Shown piece by piece: positions 1 to 11,158 of a DNA stretch of 64,000 nucleotides. Position 1 is the first letter of the stretch; each line of letters opens with the position of its first letter. The position numbers and the translations under genes were made by a program. Source of the stretch: Rhopalosiphum padi (taxonomy: Eukaryota; Arthropoda; Insecta; Hemiptera; Aphididae); NCBI RefSeq assembly GCF_020882245.1, contig NC_083597.1, positions 72,828,152 through 72,892,151 on the forward strand, written 5' to 3'. Below the pieces are notes generated by a model. That model had not been told where the DNA came from, ran no database searches, and worked only from the letters and a program-made list of their open reading frames with translations.

Positions 1-160
1 ACTATAATGTAATATGCTCTTAAAAACAGAAGATGGATGACATTATCCTCTTATTTTGAGCACTCTGCGTTATATAATTTCTTAATACTTAACTGTTAAG
101 TGTTATACGTATAATAAGATGCGTTAATGTATTAAAATATAATGTTTTACTCATTCGCAG

Positions 161-229
161 TGTCAATACTGTGAGCTCGCGATTGACGTGAATTGTTTGC
201 GTGAATGTTCGCACGCTCTACAATTATAA
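161..229 (+). CDS. Possible terminal exon of an upstream gene, Cys-rich C-terminus
   Basis: A pyrimidine-containing stretch ends in the acceptor TCATTCGCAG at 151-160. From 161 one frame is open for 22 codons and ends in TAA at 227-229; the other two frames stop early. The peptide begins CQYCELAIDVNC and ends LRECSHALQL, so it has four cysteines in its first sixteen residues, far from the Asn/Ile/Lys/Tyr-rich noise of the surrounding DNA. The rest of the gene would lie left of the window. The following 220 bases are less A+T-rich than the later flank and could be its 3' UTR, though no clear AATAAA is seen close by. The family is not recognised; the spaced cysteines would suit a small secreted or disulfide-bonded protein. 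Chance opening of a 22-codon frame is possible. Confidence 0.38.
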   Translation, partial: CQYCELAIDVNCLRECSHALQL

Positions 230-1765
230 TTTATTGACTGTGTATTAATTTATGACTCAAGATGTATGGGACGTGAAGACGTTATGAATGGGTTGAAATG
301 TATATTTATCGGACGATGGTGACTGACGAGGCATTACGATCGTGTCATTAGTGCGATAATAATAATTATCGGTCGCATTCCGTGTTTTATTATGTCTAGA
401 CAAGCCATGTTAAGCAAAGTGAACGTACCGAAACTCTTCTGAATATAGTATGTTATTATGGTTCAATATTATCCTGTATACCTACTATGTATATTGTATA
501 GTAACTGGCGTTGGTATTCTTCACAATATACGCGCATGCATCGTCGTACCTAACCCTATCAGATATGAATATATGATTTTAAATTTTTAACGAGCCCCAT
601 ATGCAAACAGTTTGTTGACGTCTCTTAACTTATTTTTTATATGAGTTTTTAGTCGTCCTAAATACGCATAAATCCATTAATAAGGTTTATATTAAAAAGA
701 GCAACAAAAAATGTCTATTAAAAAAATTGACCCTTGAAAAAATATTATTCTCTACATACTCTATCATATTTTACAAACAAAAAAAAGACTACTCACATGT
801 AGTGGACATTATTTAATACAGTGCACTAACATTTAAATTATAACATAACCCATATTTTCCTATATAAACATTGTGCTTTGCATTTACATGTAATACAGGT
901 ACCTTATATTATTATACTGCAGAAAGTTATACGCTTCTCGACTTGACCAATTATTCAAATTTTAAATTTACAGAACACATGAATACTATATCTACGCAAT
1001 AAGCACTATAAACACCTGATAACTAGATACGCTGTCACGTAAAAACTTATTTTTTTTCTTATTTACAGACTTACAGTTAGTAACTATATATAATGAAAAT
1101 ATATATAATCAATTAAAATATTTTCAATAAAGTGATTTTAATTCAAAGAGTACCAAAAAATACAAATAAATATTATATGGACATATTTTAATGCAGTTTT
1201 CAAAAAGGTTTAGATTTGACTTTTATCACTATATAATTGTGACCAAATCCTTTATAATTTCATAACAGCTATAGATATATGTGCCTGTATACATACTATA
1301 AGTAATAGAAAAATCTTAATTAAAAATGCTCTCAGGATTTATTTTATTTCAGTATACCTACATTTATAGAGTTCAGGGTTCAAGAATCTCGCAAAACCCA
1401 TACATTTAAAACCCACGAAAGTCACTCACGCGTTACGATTCGTCTGTCATTTTTATGATGTATAACATAATATAGCAAAATATTTAAGCAGAACGCTTAT
1501 TTTTTTCGTTTTTTCACCCGAATACACACACGGAGCACTCACCAAACGAGTACATCATACTATTTATCTTACCTCTGTACATTATATATATATATATAAA
1601 TTTAAAACAGTGATTGTTGTCTACTAATTGATATGTGTGCTCACGAATACCATACCCATTATACACATAATATATGTATATATATATGGCTAATATTTGC
1701 AGCGAACAGCCGTCATGCAGTGATTTGTGGTCGTCGACGAAGGCACCACGTTTGACATGGCGTAT
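230..1765. other. A+T-rich intergenic or 3' UTR DNA
   Basis: No coding signal is seen. Contents include acceptor-like sequences at about 976 and 1068 (the latter after a long T tract) that are followed by A+T-rich sequence with stops, a (TA)n run at 1582-1598, and a second TA-rich patch at 1670-1690. Base composition changes abruptly at about 1.77 kb where the GC island begins. Confidence 0.6.
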
Positions 1766-2330
1766 GTATATACGCCGCGACGATCATACAGCGGGGGCGG
1801 CAGGTGGACTTTGGAAGGAGGGGTGGTATTCAAGCGTGGTGGTGCGCGTGTGTGCGCCCGCGTTCAGGGGGGAAAGCGTGTGCGAGAGGGTAGGTTTTAA
1901 GGGGGTTGGTCGCGCGGTGGCGTTAGTGGTCGGAGGGGGAGCGAGAGAGTCCGCAACGATGAGGGGAGGGGCGAGACTGACACCGCGACAGCTGCGCGCG
2001 CGAACACGTCTCGGCGGCGGCGGCATTGTCCGTTTTGGCGGGATTCAACGAGCTTGTTGCTTGCCGTCCGCGCGACCGTCGTTGTCGTCGTCGTCGTCAG
2101 TCCGGTAGTCGTCGCGATCGCATAGAACACATTATTACTATTATTATCATCATCATCGTCGTCGTATTCCGATATTTGATTGACGGCGATGGCCAGTGGT
2201 AACCTCGGTCACCGCGGTATAACACCGGTCGTAGTCGTGGTCGCATCGCGTTTTCGTCTTTGCCGTCGTCATACCGTCGTCGCCGTCGTATAGCATAATA
2301 TTGTATCGTCGTGATCGTGTATCGCACGGG

Positions 2331-2342
2331 CACGTGACGTCA
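2331..2342. promoter_or_regulatory. Overlapping E-box and CRE palindromes
   Basis: The sequence CACGTGACGTCA contains a perfect CACGTG E-box (bHLH-type site) overlapping a perfect TGACGTCA CRE (bZIP-type site). It lies in the GC island 182 bases upstream of the gene A start codon, where a regulatory role is plausible. Binding itself is inferred from known consensus sites only. Confidence 0.45.
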
Positions 2343-2523
2343 TCTCGATCGCAATCATTGCCGCCGGTAGTTGTGCGAGCGACGCGAGTGCCGGACGATT
2401 GACGGCGGCGAGATGTAATAAATGTTGTAGCGTCAAGCGGCGGAAAAAGCGGAAAAAAAATTTAAAAACCCACGACCGGCTATATAGTGGCGGCGGAGTG
2501 GCCGCCGCCGAACGCAGTGCCGC

Positions 2524-2630
2524 ATGGCCGCGGTGGCCGGACTTTACGGGTTCGGCGACGATTCCAGGACTGTGGCCGCTCGGTTCGTGGAGAGACAGCG
2601 GTTGGCCAACAGGGATTCGCCCACAGACAC
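2524..2630 (+). CDS. Gene A, first coding exon
   Basis: The ATG at 2524 sits in GTGCCGCATGGCC, a strong start context with G at +4. The frame gives 35 codons plus 2 bases, then the donor GTACGT at 2631, so the exon ends in phase 2. Third codon positions are G or C in 27 of 35 codons. The peptide begins MAAVAGLYGFGDDSRT and continues VAARFVERQRLANRDSP, a mixed Arg/Asp-rich composition without low-complexity runs. After the donor the sequence turns Pro/Ser/His-rich and then A+T-rich, as expected for an intron start. I do not recognise the family. Exon candidates at 9603, 16718 and 37359 continue it in frame. Two other + frames are open here but lack an ATG in good context. Confident that this is a start exon; function unknown. 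Confidence 0.62.
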
Positions 2631-2639
2631 GTACGTCCA

Positions 2640-4100
2640 TCACCGTGTCACCGTTCAATCACTCAGCCCCCTCCCCCTCACACACACACATTATATAATA
2701 TTATGGGATGATGATAATATTTTTAGACTTATTTATTAATAAGAATTCTCACCTGTTATAGAGCCGATCGACAGTAATTCGATATTGATATTATTAATAT
2801 ACGTATATGCTATTTAACACATTTATCAGAGAGACCTCTCGATGGAAGAGGTACTTGGTCATGAATAAGTTATCGGTTATAAATATAGACATTAAATATA
2901 TTTAGCTTGTAATATTATTATAGTGTTCGACATTTTGTTTTGAGATAAGCAGATCGCGAGTGTTTGTTCGTCCTTCTCTTGGGTTTACAATAGGAGATTA
3001 TTTACTATTTACAATAGGTTCAGGCGATACGGTCGGGTGGCGGTGAAGGGTCTAGATGGCGAGTTAATCGGAGCTTTGCTATAGTTAGTACAGTGGTGAC
3101 TGTGATGGGTATTTTTAAAAGTTATAATAGAAATGTTATGATAATTAAATTCACTAATATATTATTTAATAATAAATAAGTTGTGTTATGCAAGGCGATA
3201 TGCCGTTGCGTGGTTCGCGCACGATTATTATATCGAATATTATTATGCAAATGCGTTTTGGGCCCGATGACCGCAGGTCGGCGTGTCAGAAGACGATTCG
3301 TGTGTCCGTTCTGGGAACGGAAAAATCATATTTTAAAATATATTGTAATTATATTATGTGCACACAAAAGCCGTGTTTGTTTTCACGCGACCATCGATTT
3401 TTCGTGGTTTTTTTTCGTTAGTTTTGTATATAGTACACGCGTAGTAAATTACCGGCGCCGCCACCGTCTACACATTCGCGGCCGAGTACCACTATATACT
3501 GGTAACAATAACGAAGTCTGCAGTTCTTATCCGAGGTTTATTTTTTCACCGTAATACACCACACGACTAAGATCTTACTTTTTTTCACCCTGACACTGTG
3601 TCACTGTCACACACAATCCTCGAATTCTATATGTTTCGAGATTTAGGAACGCGGAGACCCAGTGTCAGCATTTAGTTTTGGCCATTGTTTTTCAGCCCCG
3701 TGCATGTAATATTGAGGTGTACTATACGAAAAAATTTTATAATTCACATAAAACCAACATAACAATTTAAAAAGTAAAATCTTAAATAGTACTAGAATAA
3801 TAAATAAAAATGAGGTAACCGTACAGTAGAAGTCGAGTTTATCTCGTCATTGAGTAGGCGCTGAATGGGTGTGTTATATTTGAATTCAATGATAAATTGT
3901 TGTATACGATGAAAAAAACTAAACTTTTGGTAACCTTGGTTACCAAACAATTATTTTAGTAGTAATATTACAATTTAAAAGAATATTCGTTTTTTTTTTG
4001 TACAAAACGGCTTCAGTCTTTCTCTTTTTCACCTTCACCCTCTCATACCCAATTCTATAGGTCAGGGATGCCGGGCGCGCCACGAGTCTTGCGTATACCA
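2640..4100. other. Proximal intron 1 of gene A with weak exon-like patches
   Basis: Mostly A+T-rich. A short open + frame follows the acceptor-like TTTACAATAG at 3008-3017: it runs from 3018 with residues VQAIRSGGGEGSRWR and has GT donors near 3096 and 3109, but these are weak. Moderate GC at 3185-3300 and 3440-3530 gives overlapping open frames with no ATG-supported gene. A good acceptor (ATTGTTTTTCAG) ends at about 3693 without clear coding after it. A minus-strand donor-like CAG/GTGAGA lies at about 2751. Confidence 0.4.
3926..3947. repeat. 10-bp-arm near-palindrome
   Basis: TTTGGTAACC and its exact reverse complement GGTTACCAAA are separated only by TT. In RNA this would be a tight hairpin; in DNA it resembles a dimeric factor site. 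No function is demonstrated. Confidence 0.55.
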
Positions 4101-4102
4101 TC

Positions 4103-4132
<30 letters not shown>
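4103..4132. repeat. Compound (CA)n(TA)n microsatellite
   Basis: An uninterrupted CA run of about 11 units passes directly into TA units. Confidence 0.9.
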
Positions 4133-4134
<2 letters not shown>

Positions 4135-4260
4135 AATATTATACCACCCCGACTGCTACAGTTTTTAATCCCATGACATTGTTTATTTATTATATAATAT
4201 GTATGATTACCTATCATAGACGTTTAGTTAGAATTCCCCTAAGCTCAGTCTCCCTAGTGA

Positions 4261-4434
4261 AAATGAACATCCCGGGATTCAGTCAGTATCGGTCGTCAAA
4301 TAAAAATAAAAATAATAAAATGTATTAGGTATTCATATCAGTTTTTAAAATGAACATCCCGGGATTCAGTCAGTATCGGTCGTCAAATAAAAATAAAAAT
4401 AATAAAATGTATTAGGTATTCATATCAATTTTTA
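4261..4434. repeat. 87-bp tandem duplication, two copies
   Basis: Two adjacent 87-bp units (4261-4347 and 4348-4434) are identical except for one base near the end (CATATCAG versus CATATCAA). Each contains CATCCCGGGATTCAGTCAG and then A-rich AATAAAAATAA-like sequence. The near identity suggests a recent duplication. No coding frame is supported. Confidence 0.92.
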
Positions 4435-5268
4435 AAATGAGCAAAATGTAATTACAACAAATATTATGATGTAATACCTATATCATGTTTTAAAGTTATT
4501 ATAAATTACGAAAAAAAAAAAATAAAAAAATAATGTATATAAATTATAAGCTATCCTGACAAAATCTATTTATCGAATTATCTTGAATTAAATTATATCG
4601 CAATATGTATAATAATAACAGTCATTGTAAATTTAAACATGTCGCTTTTAATCTAATCATCACGATGGAAAGGTCTACAATTTGTTTAATCTTATTGCAC
4701 TCGTATATGCCAAATATTTACTACGACCAATTTACATAAATTCTAACACACCCTAACTTAATCGAACGGTATATTAACTTTGTTTCACTATATCCCACCA
4801 TTAGTGCTGTGCACAATGTGTGAACGATAATTTTTTGCCATGCAAAGACCAATAATAATGGTTCAACAATGACGTCGTAAATACGATTTATGGGTTGATA
4901 CCACCAATATTAAAAATAAAAAATAAAAAAAAGGTAAATTACAACGTCGGTATAGCATTAAATTAATATTGTATACATTGTAATTAATAATAAAATATAT
5001 GTATTTATTTTCTATGGAAATAAAATAATTTTATTATTATTAAAGTGTTTCTCTCTCACTCAATCTCTCGGGAACGAGTGAAACCGTGTGCAGCGCATAC
5101 TATAATTAATATATAAAATAATATATTGACCGTTCATCGCCGTCGCTTCTCGTATATATTGTATTATATATCTATAATATATCTATATATATATATGTAT
5201 TATTTATTTATGGTCGTTTTTTTTATTATCCGAGTATCCGATTAACTGCATAATATAATAATATAGCC
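4435..5268. other. A+T-rich intronic DNA
   Basis: Nothing beyond A/T runs and short TA repeats (about 5155-5200) is seen. Confidence 0.6.
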
Positions 5269-5269
5269 G

Positions 5270-5840
5270 CGTGCCTTAAGTGAAAAACCGAGTCGAAAGT
5301 GGCGTGAGCGCGGGGGCTGGAGAGGACAGATCGTAAAACCGTCGTCGCCGCGACGCGTGTATAGTGGATCCTCTGCCGTCGACGGGAAGGACGCGCCGGC
5401 GGCGGGGTGGCGCGCGCGTAAAAGTTTATAATATGTCTCGCGACGTACGTTCGGAAATCCGCCGGCATGAATACGTGAATATACATGTACAATGCGTACA
5501 ATAATGTAACGTGTACGAACGTGCGTGTGAGTGCTGTCGTCGCGGTTGACGTGGGCGTACGGCATCATAAATAGGCTATTTATAACCTACGAACAAATTG
5601 ATATACCGGGCGCGGTTGATACCGGGCCAATCGTTTACCACGGGGAGGTTGTACCCCCGGGCACGCGAGTCCCGCGGCGCTCCTGCACCCGCGCTGATAC
5701 TCGGTCCTTTTGTATAGCCGCGGATGTTGTACTACCCAACTCACTTTCCGCCCGCCCTCACAGTCCGCCGTCGAGTCGTCTTTCCATATATCCAAACGTT
5801 GCGCACCGGCCAAAATCGTGTCAATATATATATAGAACAT
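5270..5840. promoter_or_regulatory. GC-rich block, possible internal promoter or CpG island
   Basis: Two G+C-rich stretches (about 5275-5480 and 5600-5800) interrupt the A+T-rich intron. Frames of roughly 90-110 codons are open on both strands, but their composition is set by GC content and no ATG plus splice structure stands out. On the + strand an acceptor-like ATATTTCAG ends at 5982 and a donor GTGAGT begins at 6085, which could bound a non-coding exon of 102 bases. An alternative first exon of gene A is one possible reading; an unrelated CpG island is another. Confidence 0.35.
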
Positions 5841-5900
5841 AGCATACTTATATACACAATATAAATATAATGCATATAAGTTGTATAATATAGCGAGCGC

Positions 5901-5933
5901 ATCGACAACGACGACAACGACAACGACGACGAA
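5901..5933. repeat. CAACGA/CGACGA microsatellite-like tract
   Basis: Imperfect tandem GACAAC/GACGAC units at the right margin of the GC block. Confidence 0.6.
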
Positions 5934-6100
5934 AATAGATTATGACCGGAAATGGTCAATAATATAATAATAAATATTTCAGGGAGGTGGAGAATTTTCC
6001 TTTTTTTTCACTTTGCGATTATTCGCTTCCTTTGAGTGTCTACATAATATATACTCTCTTTGCTTAATTACTTAATATGCGGTGGTGAGTGTCGCACATA

Positions 6101-6122
6101 CACACACACACACACACACACA
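6101..6122. repeat. (CA)11 microsatellite
   Basis: Uninterrupted CA repeat immediately 3' of the GTGAGT donor-like site at 6085. Confidence 0.9.
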
Positions 6123-7857
6123 AATGTGCACGCTCGTGCAGTCCGCGGAGTAACAAATTTACTGTTATTAATGAGTGAGGTCCGTTTTTAGACTTAACCT
6201 ACCGGATAAATCAGTCTTCAGGTGGCGATAGAAAGATGAAAAGAAGAGGATACGATGATACTTAATCAACCGCGCGCGATAAACTTACTAGGTACTATAC
6301 ACTATACAGTATATGTACATACAATGTAGAAAAATGCGTTATACTATACGGGAAATCACTATTATTTTTTTCTTCAAACAATAGAGGTATACGATAGATA
6401 ATAATAATATGTTGTATAATAGCTGAATACCTCCGAGAACCAAGGACCTGAAAGAGTTTTAGGTCATTAATTTTCTCGAGTTTATTGATTTTTAATTCAA
6501 AATGCATAAAACAAAAATTATCTTAAATTACCACGCGATTAAATTGTATGTACACAATATTATTATAATATGCCTTGTGTACGAAATCCTGTACGCCTAT
6601 ACATATATTATACATCATAATTCTTTTATCACCAAACAATCATATTCTTGTTGAACTTTCTGATGGTTTCAACGTGAGTTTTTCGACAAATGGGGAAACA
6701 TCAAAAACTTTTGGTTTTTCAACGTCAGATTAAGTAGGTTTATTCGATGAATGAACCCCGAAGTAACTACTATAATATATTATTCACAACTGAAACATTT
6801 ATAATGTAAAATAAACAGCTTCTTATCAATATTTTGATTGAAAATCAAAATATAATAAATGTTTGTAAATTGTCCTATAATCTATTAATCCTACCACCTA
6901 TTAATTACAAATAATTATTTTACTCACTGAGCTATCGGGGAAATAAAATCACACTGTCAAATACAAAACACTTTATTTGGAAGATTATTTCCTAAATAAT
7001 TATATTTGATAGACAGTTGTCTACTAAATAACTTCATGATTGAAAAACTGTGCCAAAAAATCAAATTGTGTACCAGTGGTTTTAATTAATTATAACTTTA
7101 TAAACATTTAAATTTTAAATGATCCATGGTGTCTAAACTTAAAGTACTTATTACTAATTAATTATTGGTTCGAAATTTGATTTCAATCTTAAAGAAATTA
7201 TTTTAAAAAAATATTGAAGAAATATATTATCATATATTGTTATTTAAACGCAGTAAGAAATATAAACCGTTATAAACATGAAAAACACTACGTTTTTATG
7301 ACTTAAAATTAAAAAAAAAAAAAAAATAACATACATTTACAAAAAAACTACTTGTAAATGATAAAATAATAACATTGTATTATAATAACGTGATGTATAC
7401 ATATATTTACGTCCCAAAATTGAGAATTTTGATAAAAAGTTGTACTCGCTCGTGTACCTAAATTCATATTGTATTACGTATACTTGTAATCCGATGGAAA
7501 TTAATTTATCACGAAGCTTGAATTCAACAATATTCAATCACACGTCTTGCAATCGTAGTATTTTATTTCAACGTATATAATATAATATTACTTATTAGTT
7601 ATTAGAATATAATTTATACTTGTAAATATTTTTTATTCACAAACAACTCTGATGAGTGATGACAGTATTCTTCTCGTAATATCTATTGAACGTACTAATT
7701 GTTTGTTCAATTTTGGATACACGAGCAGTAGCTTTATTGTACTCGATATTGTTTTTGGTATTTATGTATACATGGTATCTATATGTCTGGCTATGGTCAT
7801 TGGATATTTAAAATACAGTGTTAAATTAGACGAATCAAAAAGTGAATCACATTACTA
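6123..7857. other. A+T-rich intronic DNA
   Basis: No supported gene. Two frames of about 65-70 codons (7337-7537 minus, 7652-7858 plus) have A+T-driven composition (Tyr, Ile, Leu, Ser) and no splice or promoter context. Confidence 0.55.
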
Positions 7858-7858
7858 G

Positions 7859-8347
7859 GGAACGGATTTAAATATTCTAAAAAACAAGAAAATGCATTAA
7901 AAAAATATGATTTAATGCACTCATAATACAATTTTTTTTAAAAATGCACTAAAAAAATGCTCCTAAAATAATTTTTAATATTGAAAATAAATTGTTATTC
8001 TTAGGTATTAATTATTCGTATCATTTTAATCATCATCTAGTTCTCCTGTCTTCTTTTTACTCTGAAAATTATTTCCATATTTAAAATATACAATTTAGAT
8101 AGATACATTCGTTATACTTTTACCTTGTGTTTCATAATAATACTACTGTATAATTAGGTGCTGCTTAATTTGTATTGATTTTTATCAATTCCTTAAATGA
8201 CTTAAAGCCATAAAAAATATACTAAAAATGTCAAAATAATGCAAAATAAAAGTTACATTTTATAATTCCTTATAATGTATATGAAATTAACTTTGTGCTT
8301 GGAAAGCAATGTTTTCAAAAAATTCATTTTGCATTTAAATCCGTTCC
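7859..8347. mobile_element. 489-bp non-autonomous DNA transposon with 15-bp terminal inverted repeats
   Basis: The sequence GGAACGGATTTAAAT at 7859-7873 is matched exactly by its reverse complement at 8333-8347. The interior is A+T-rich with no open frame of transposase size. It contains a hairpin with arms TGCATTAAA/TTTAATGCA at about 7892-7918, followed by related ATGCACTAAAA motifs. This architecture suits a MITE. I could not define a convincing target-site duplication, so the superfamily is open and the true ends could extend slightly. Base pairing of two 15-mers at this spacing by chance is unlikely. Confidence 0.65.
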
Positions 8348-9602
8348 TTATACATTACATTATATTTTATGATATATATAAGAAATGTTTGCATATTCGA
8401 ATAATTGTTTCGTGACAGTATAGGGATCCTCACTCGACCTAATGAATTAGTCAATGTTATGTTTCCTATAGTTAATTATTGTTTATTGTCTTCTGAAAAG
8501 TTCGTTGTAGGTAAAGGTAGGCCATAGAATGATTGACCTTTTATTGTGTTTGGTATGCTAGACAGTTTAAGCCACTTAAAGGGCTAAGAATCGAGAGTTT
8601 AGTTTTTATAACTTTTTAATGTCTAGAGTCTAGACTATAAACAAGAGAAATTAGGTACCTCGCTATTATACGAATAGTTGTATAGAAATCGTGGTTAGTT
8701 GAACAAATTACTTAATAATTGTCAGAGAAATATTTTGCTGTATCGTAGAATTTACAACGAGATATGACATGTTTACCATTTGTTTAGGTCATGTAACAAC
8801 TGTTATAAATATTTCATACTTACCATTATTTTTTTTTAATTAATAAATAATAATAATTATTATTTATTAATTCTCCAACAAGCAATATTTACTAGGTATA
8901 TTACAATTTAAAATATATTGTTGGATCATTTCCAAAGCCAAAGGATATACTGGAAGTAAGAATTCATGCAAATACAATATTAAATACAAAATAACAAACA
9001 TATAATATACAAATAATTTATTATTTTATAATGTTTAATAATATTAAATTAATTATAATTAGTATATTATAACCAATATTATTAAAAATCAACTATCACA
9101 AATCCATGATAAATATATTCAAATATTGTTTAAATCCAGAGAAATAAGTTTTTTTTAAATTTTTTTAAATTAATATAATCATGAATACTCATTTTATGTT
9201 TAATATAGAAATAGGTGATTACAGAATATGGTCCAGATTGACAAAAAACAGTTCTCAGTTTAGATACGTAATGTAATGTTAATATATTTAACAAATTGCG
9301 TGTTATAATATTGTCATAACTTTAATTGAATTTCATTGTATTCTCACATATTAATACAGTGTTGAGCTTTTGTTCTGTTATCGACGGATATGCAAAAATT
9401 GTACTCAGTATAATATTGTATAATACTATAGTCTATAGTGTGTACTTATTTATTATTATCTAATATCACGCGTAAATCACTGTGATGGCGTCATAATATT
9501 CTGTTCTGTTATAGTCATTATTTCATGGCATGAAAAATTCAGGTTTCTCATACAATTTGCCAGCCGTCCGGTCCCTGTTTTTTATTTTATTTTCACGAAT
9601 AG
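8348..9602. other. A+T-rich end of intron 1
   Basis: Contains the 17-bp-arm palindrome listed separately. A strong minus-strand donor-like GGTAAGTATG at about 8823 is followed upstream only by A+T sequence, so it is not taken as an exon. A T-rich tract just before 9602 forms the acceptor of the next exon candidate. Confidence 0.5.
8838..8872. repeat. 35-bp palindrome, 17-bp arms
   Basis: AATTAATAAATAATAAT is followed by a single A and then its exact reverse complement. It is all A/T, so it may have arisen by microsatellite slippage, but it can form a perfect hairpin or cruciform. Confidence 0.8.
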
Positions 9603-9696
9603 TCGGGTCAAAGTAATTTGGGCGGATGCCAATTATAGCCGTTTCGAGGTCTACGATTGTGTGACCAATGCAAGTTTGATTTTTCGCATCGTGCTC
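9603..9696 (+). CDS. Gene A, candidate exon 2 (start of a beta-grasp-like domain)
   Basis: A long T-rich tract (CTGTTTTTTATTTTATTTT) leads to AG at 9601-9602. Entering with one base completes the codon left by exon 1 (AC+T). The frame is then open: RVKVIWADANYSRF, EVYDCVTNASLIFR, IVL, up to GTACAC at 9697 (phase 0); an alternative donor GTGCTC at 9691 is also phase 0. The peptide has alternating hydrophobic strands, a turn at DANYS, a second strand and then a helix-like segment, as in ubiquitin-like Ras-binding or RA domains; this is a pattern judgement, not a database match. The minus strand is also open here (HDAKNQTCIGHTIV and on), so the strand call rests on the acceptor and phase fit. 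Confidence 0.42.
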
Positions 9697-11158
9697 GTAC
9701 ACACACATACATATATATAAGCATATACACACACAATAAATAAAACGAATGCACTCAGGAAATTTTTCATTTATTTTTTATTCCAAATTTCATTGGTTTG
9801 GTTCTACCTACGTAAATCGTCTTGGGTATTCCACTAAATGCACAGACTGCTATGCGTAGTGGATATAATATGATTGAAATCCAAAGGCCAAAGTTTTCTG
9901 TATGATGTTATCAAGGAACTTTTTTAGTTTTATAAATTTTCTTTTTTAATTTTCCGATTTATACGAACCCTTGATGTATATAGATTTACTGTATATACAG
10001 TTAAACTAATAATAAACCACTGTAGCATCTTCGTAAAAGTATTTTTTATTTCATCCTAATTTATCGTTGTTTCTTTTCAATGTAGTACGTCATAATAAAT
10101 ATAACTGCAATGTACATACGGCCCGGACAATATATGTATATTTATATTATATATGTTTGTGCTTCGCTATTATGTGCATATAATATATACCGTATATAGG
10201 TATGTTATTGTGTATCGTACGTTATTTAAATCGATATATGTAATAATAGAGTCGTATATATATAATCTGTGTGCGAGTGTGTGCATACGCATAGGCTTAT
10301 GTTTCCGAATAATGGTCTGACCAATCTCCTGACATTGTTGTCTGCAGATTTGCAGTGACGTGACTCTAATGATGTGTTCCCGATTGCCCAAGTTGCACAT
10401 TTCTATAGCAATAATACCAGCTATAGTCGTTGGGATGTAAAATATGTAACCATCCGGTCCAACGATACAACCATTTTGCAATGGCGTTTATATATAGATG
10501 TATATACATGAGTATTATAATATATTGGTGTTGATCACACTTCACCGGATTTAGGCCACCAACACCTCTATGGAGGTTGTTTTAAACATTTAGTTTAACG
10601 CGCATTTCCGTCATAAAATATATATTAATATAGTTTATTTCGCTCAAATTCTCGATAATAAATTTCCCGTAATAATTTGCATATTTTATCGGATTTAACT
10701 AACACACCTACCTACGCAGGATAACGTCTTGTGTAAGCGAAACACACAAACATTTAAATTAGATAATATTATCGAATTCATTACTTACTGAAATTTTGTA
10801 GTTCGACCACAGGACATTTTTTTCTTTCTCTTTTTACCAAAACTGTTCTCCAAGATATGAAGTGTTTATAAATTATAATGCATATATATTAAATTATTAT
10901 AGATTTTATCGTGTATTGTTTCTTAAATGTGATAACGTCGAAAATTACAAAGTTATGATTTATAAAATCAATCGCAGAACCTAATTACATCTCGTATATA
11001 CATTTTTTTAAATTTTTTTATAGTTGTTTCATTGTTTGTAAGCCACGGTTCATTCAAAAATACCGTAGTTAATAATCTTAGATCCCACTAGTATTTGATT
11101 ATCAGACAACAGTAAATTGTTTAATCTATACATTCAGTTGTATTTAAAAAATGAACGA
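9697..11158. other. Intron with an ambiguous coding-like block at 10.3-10.5 kb
   Basis: At 10170-10481 the minus strand is open for about 100 codons with credible composition (NGCIVGPDGYIFYIP, then EMCNLGNREHIIRV). The + strand is also open across 10340-10430 after the acceptor-like TTGTCTGCAG (ICSDVTLMMCSRLP, ending in TAA). No partner exon fixes the strand, so neither is called as a gene. The remainder is A+T-rich. Confidence 0.35.

Larger units (their letters stand above)
1770..2660 (+). promoter_or_regulatory. GC island: promoter and 5' leader of gene A
   Basis: About 0.9 kb of G+C-rich, CpG-rich DNA stands out in A+T-rich flanks. It carries several promoter-type signals on the + strand. 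An arthropod-style initiator TCAGTC lies at 2097-2102, after a run of GTC triplets. A composite E-box plus CRE is at 2331-2342. A TATATA lies at 2481-2486, about 40 bases before the coding start at 2524. The TATATA is very close to the ATG and could be fortuitous, so transcription may instead start near 2100. Open frames are seen in several phases here because the DNA is GC-rich; only the one starting at 2524 has a good start context and a donor. Confidence 0.6.

Noticed and set aside
1040..1100. Excellent acceptor TTTTTTTTCTTATTTACAG near 1068
   Set aside because: Followed by A+T-rich sequence with stops in every frame.
1674..2108. 144-codon + strand frame starting in a TA repeat
   Set aside because: Has an ATG, but lies in the presumed promoter, crosses the initiator region, and is low-complexity (Gly/Arg/Ser) from GC content.
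3183..3554. 123-codon + strand frame
   Set aside because: Cys/Arg/Phe-rich with no domain pattern or splice context; two frames are open together.
4690..4715. TATTGCACTCGT resembling the 5' part of miR-92
   Set aside because: The 3' half does not match and no hairpin arm is seen upstream.
5265..5290. Minus-strand TAAGGCACGCGG, identical to the first 12 bases of miR-124
   Set aside because: The bases after the match differ from the mature RNA and the preceding sequence has no complementary arm for a precursor hairpin.
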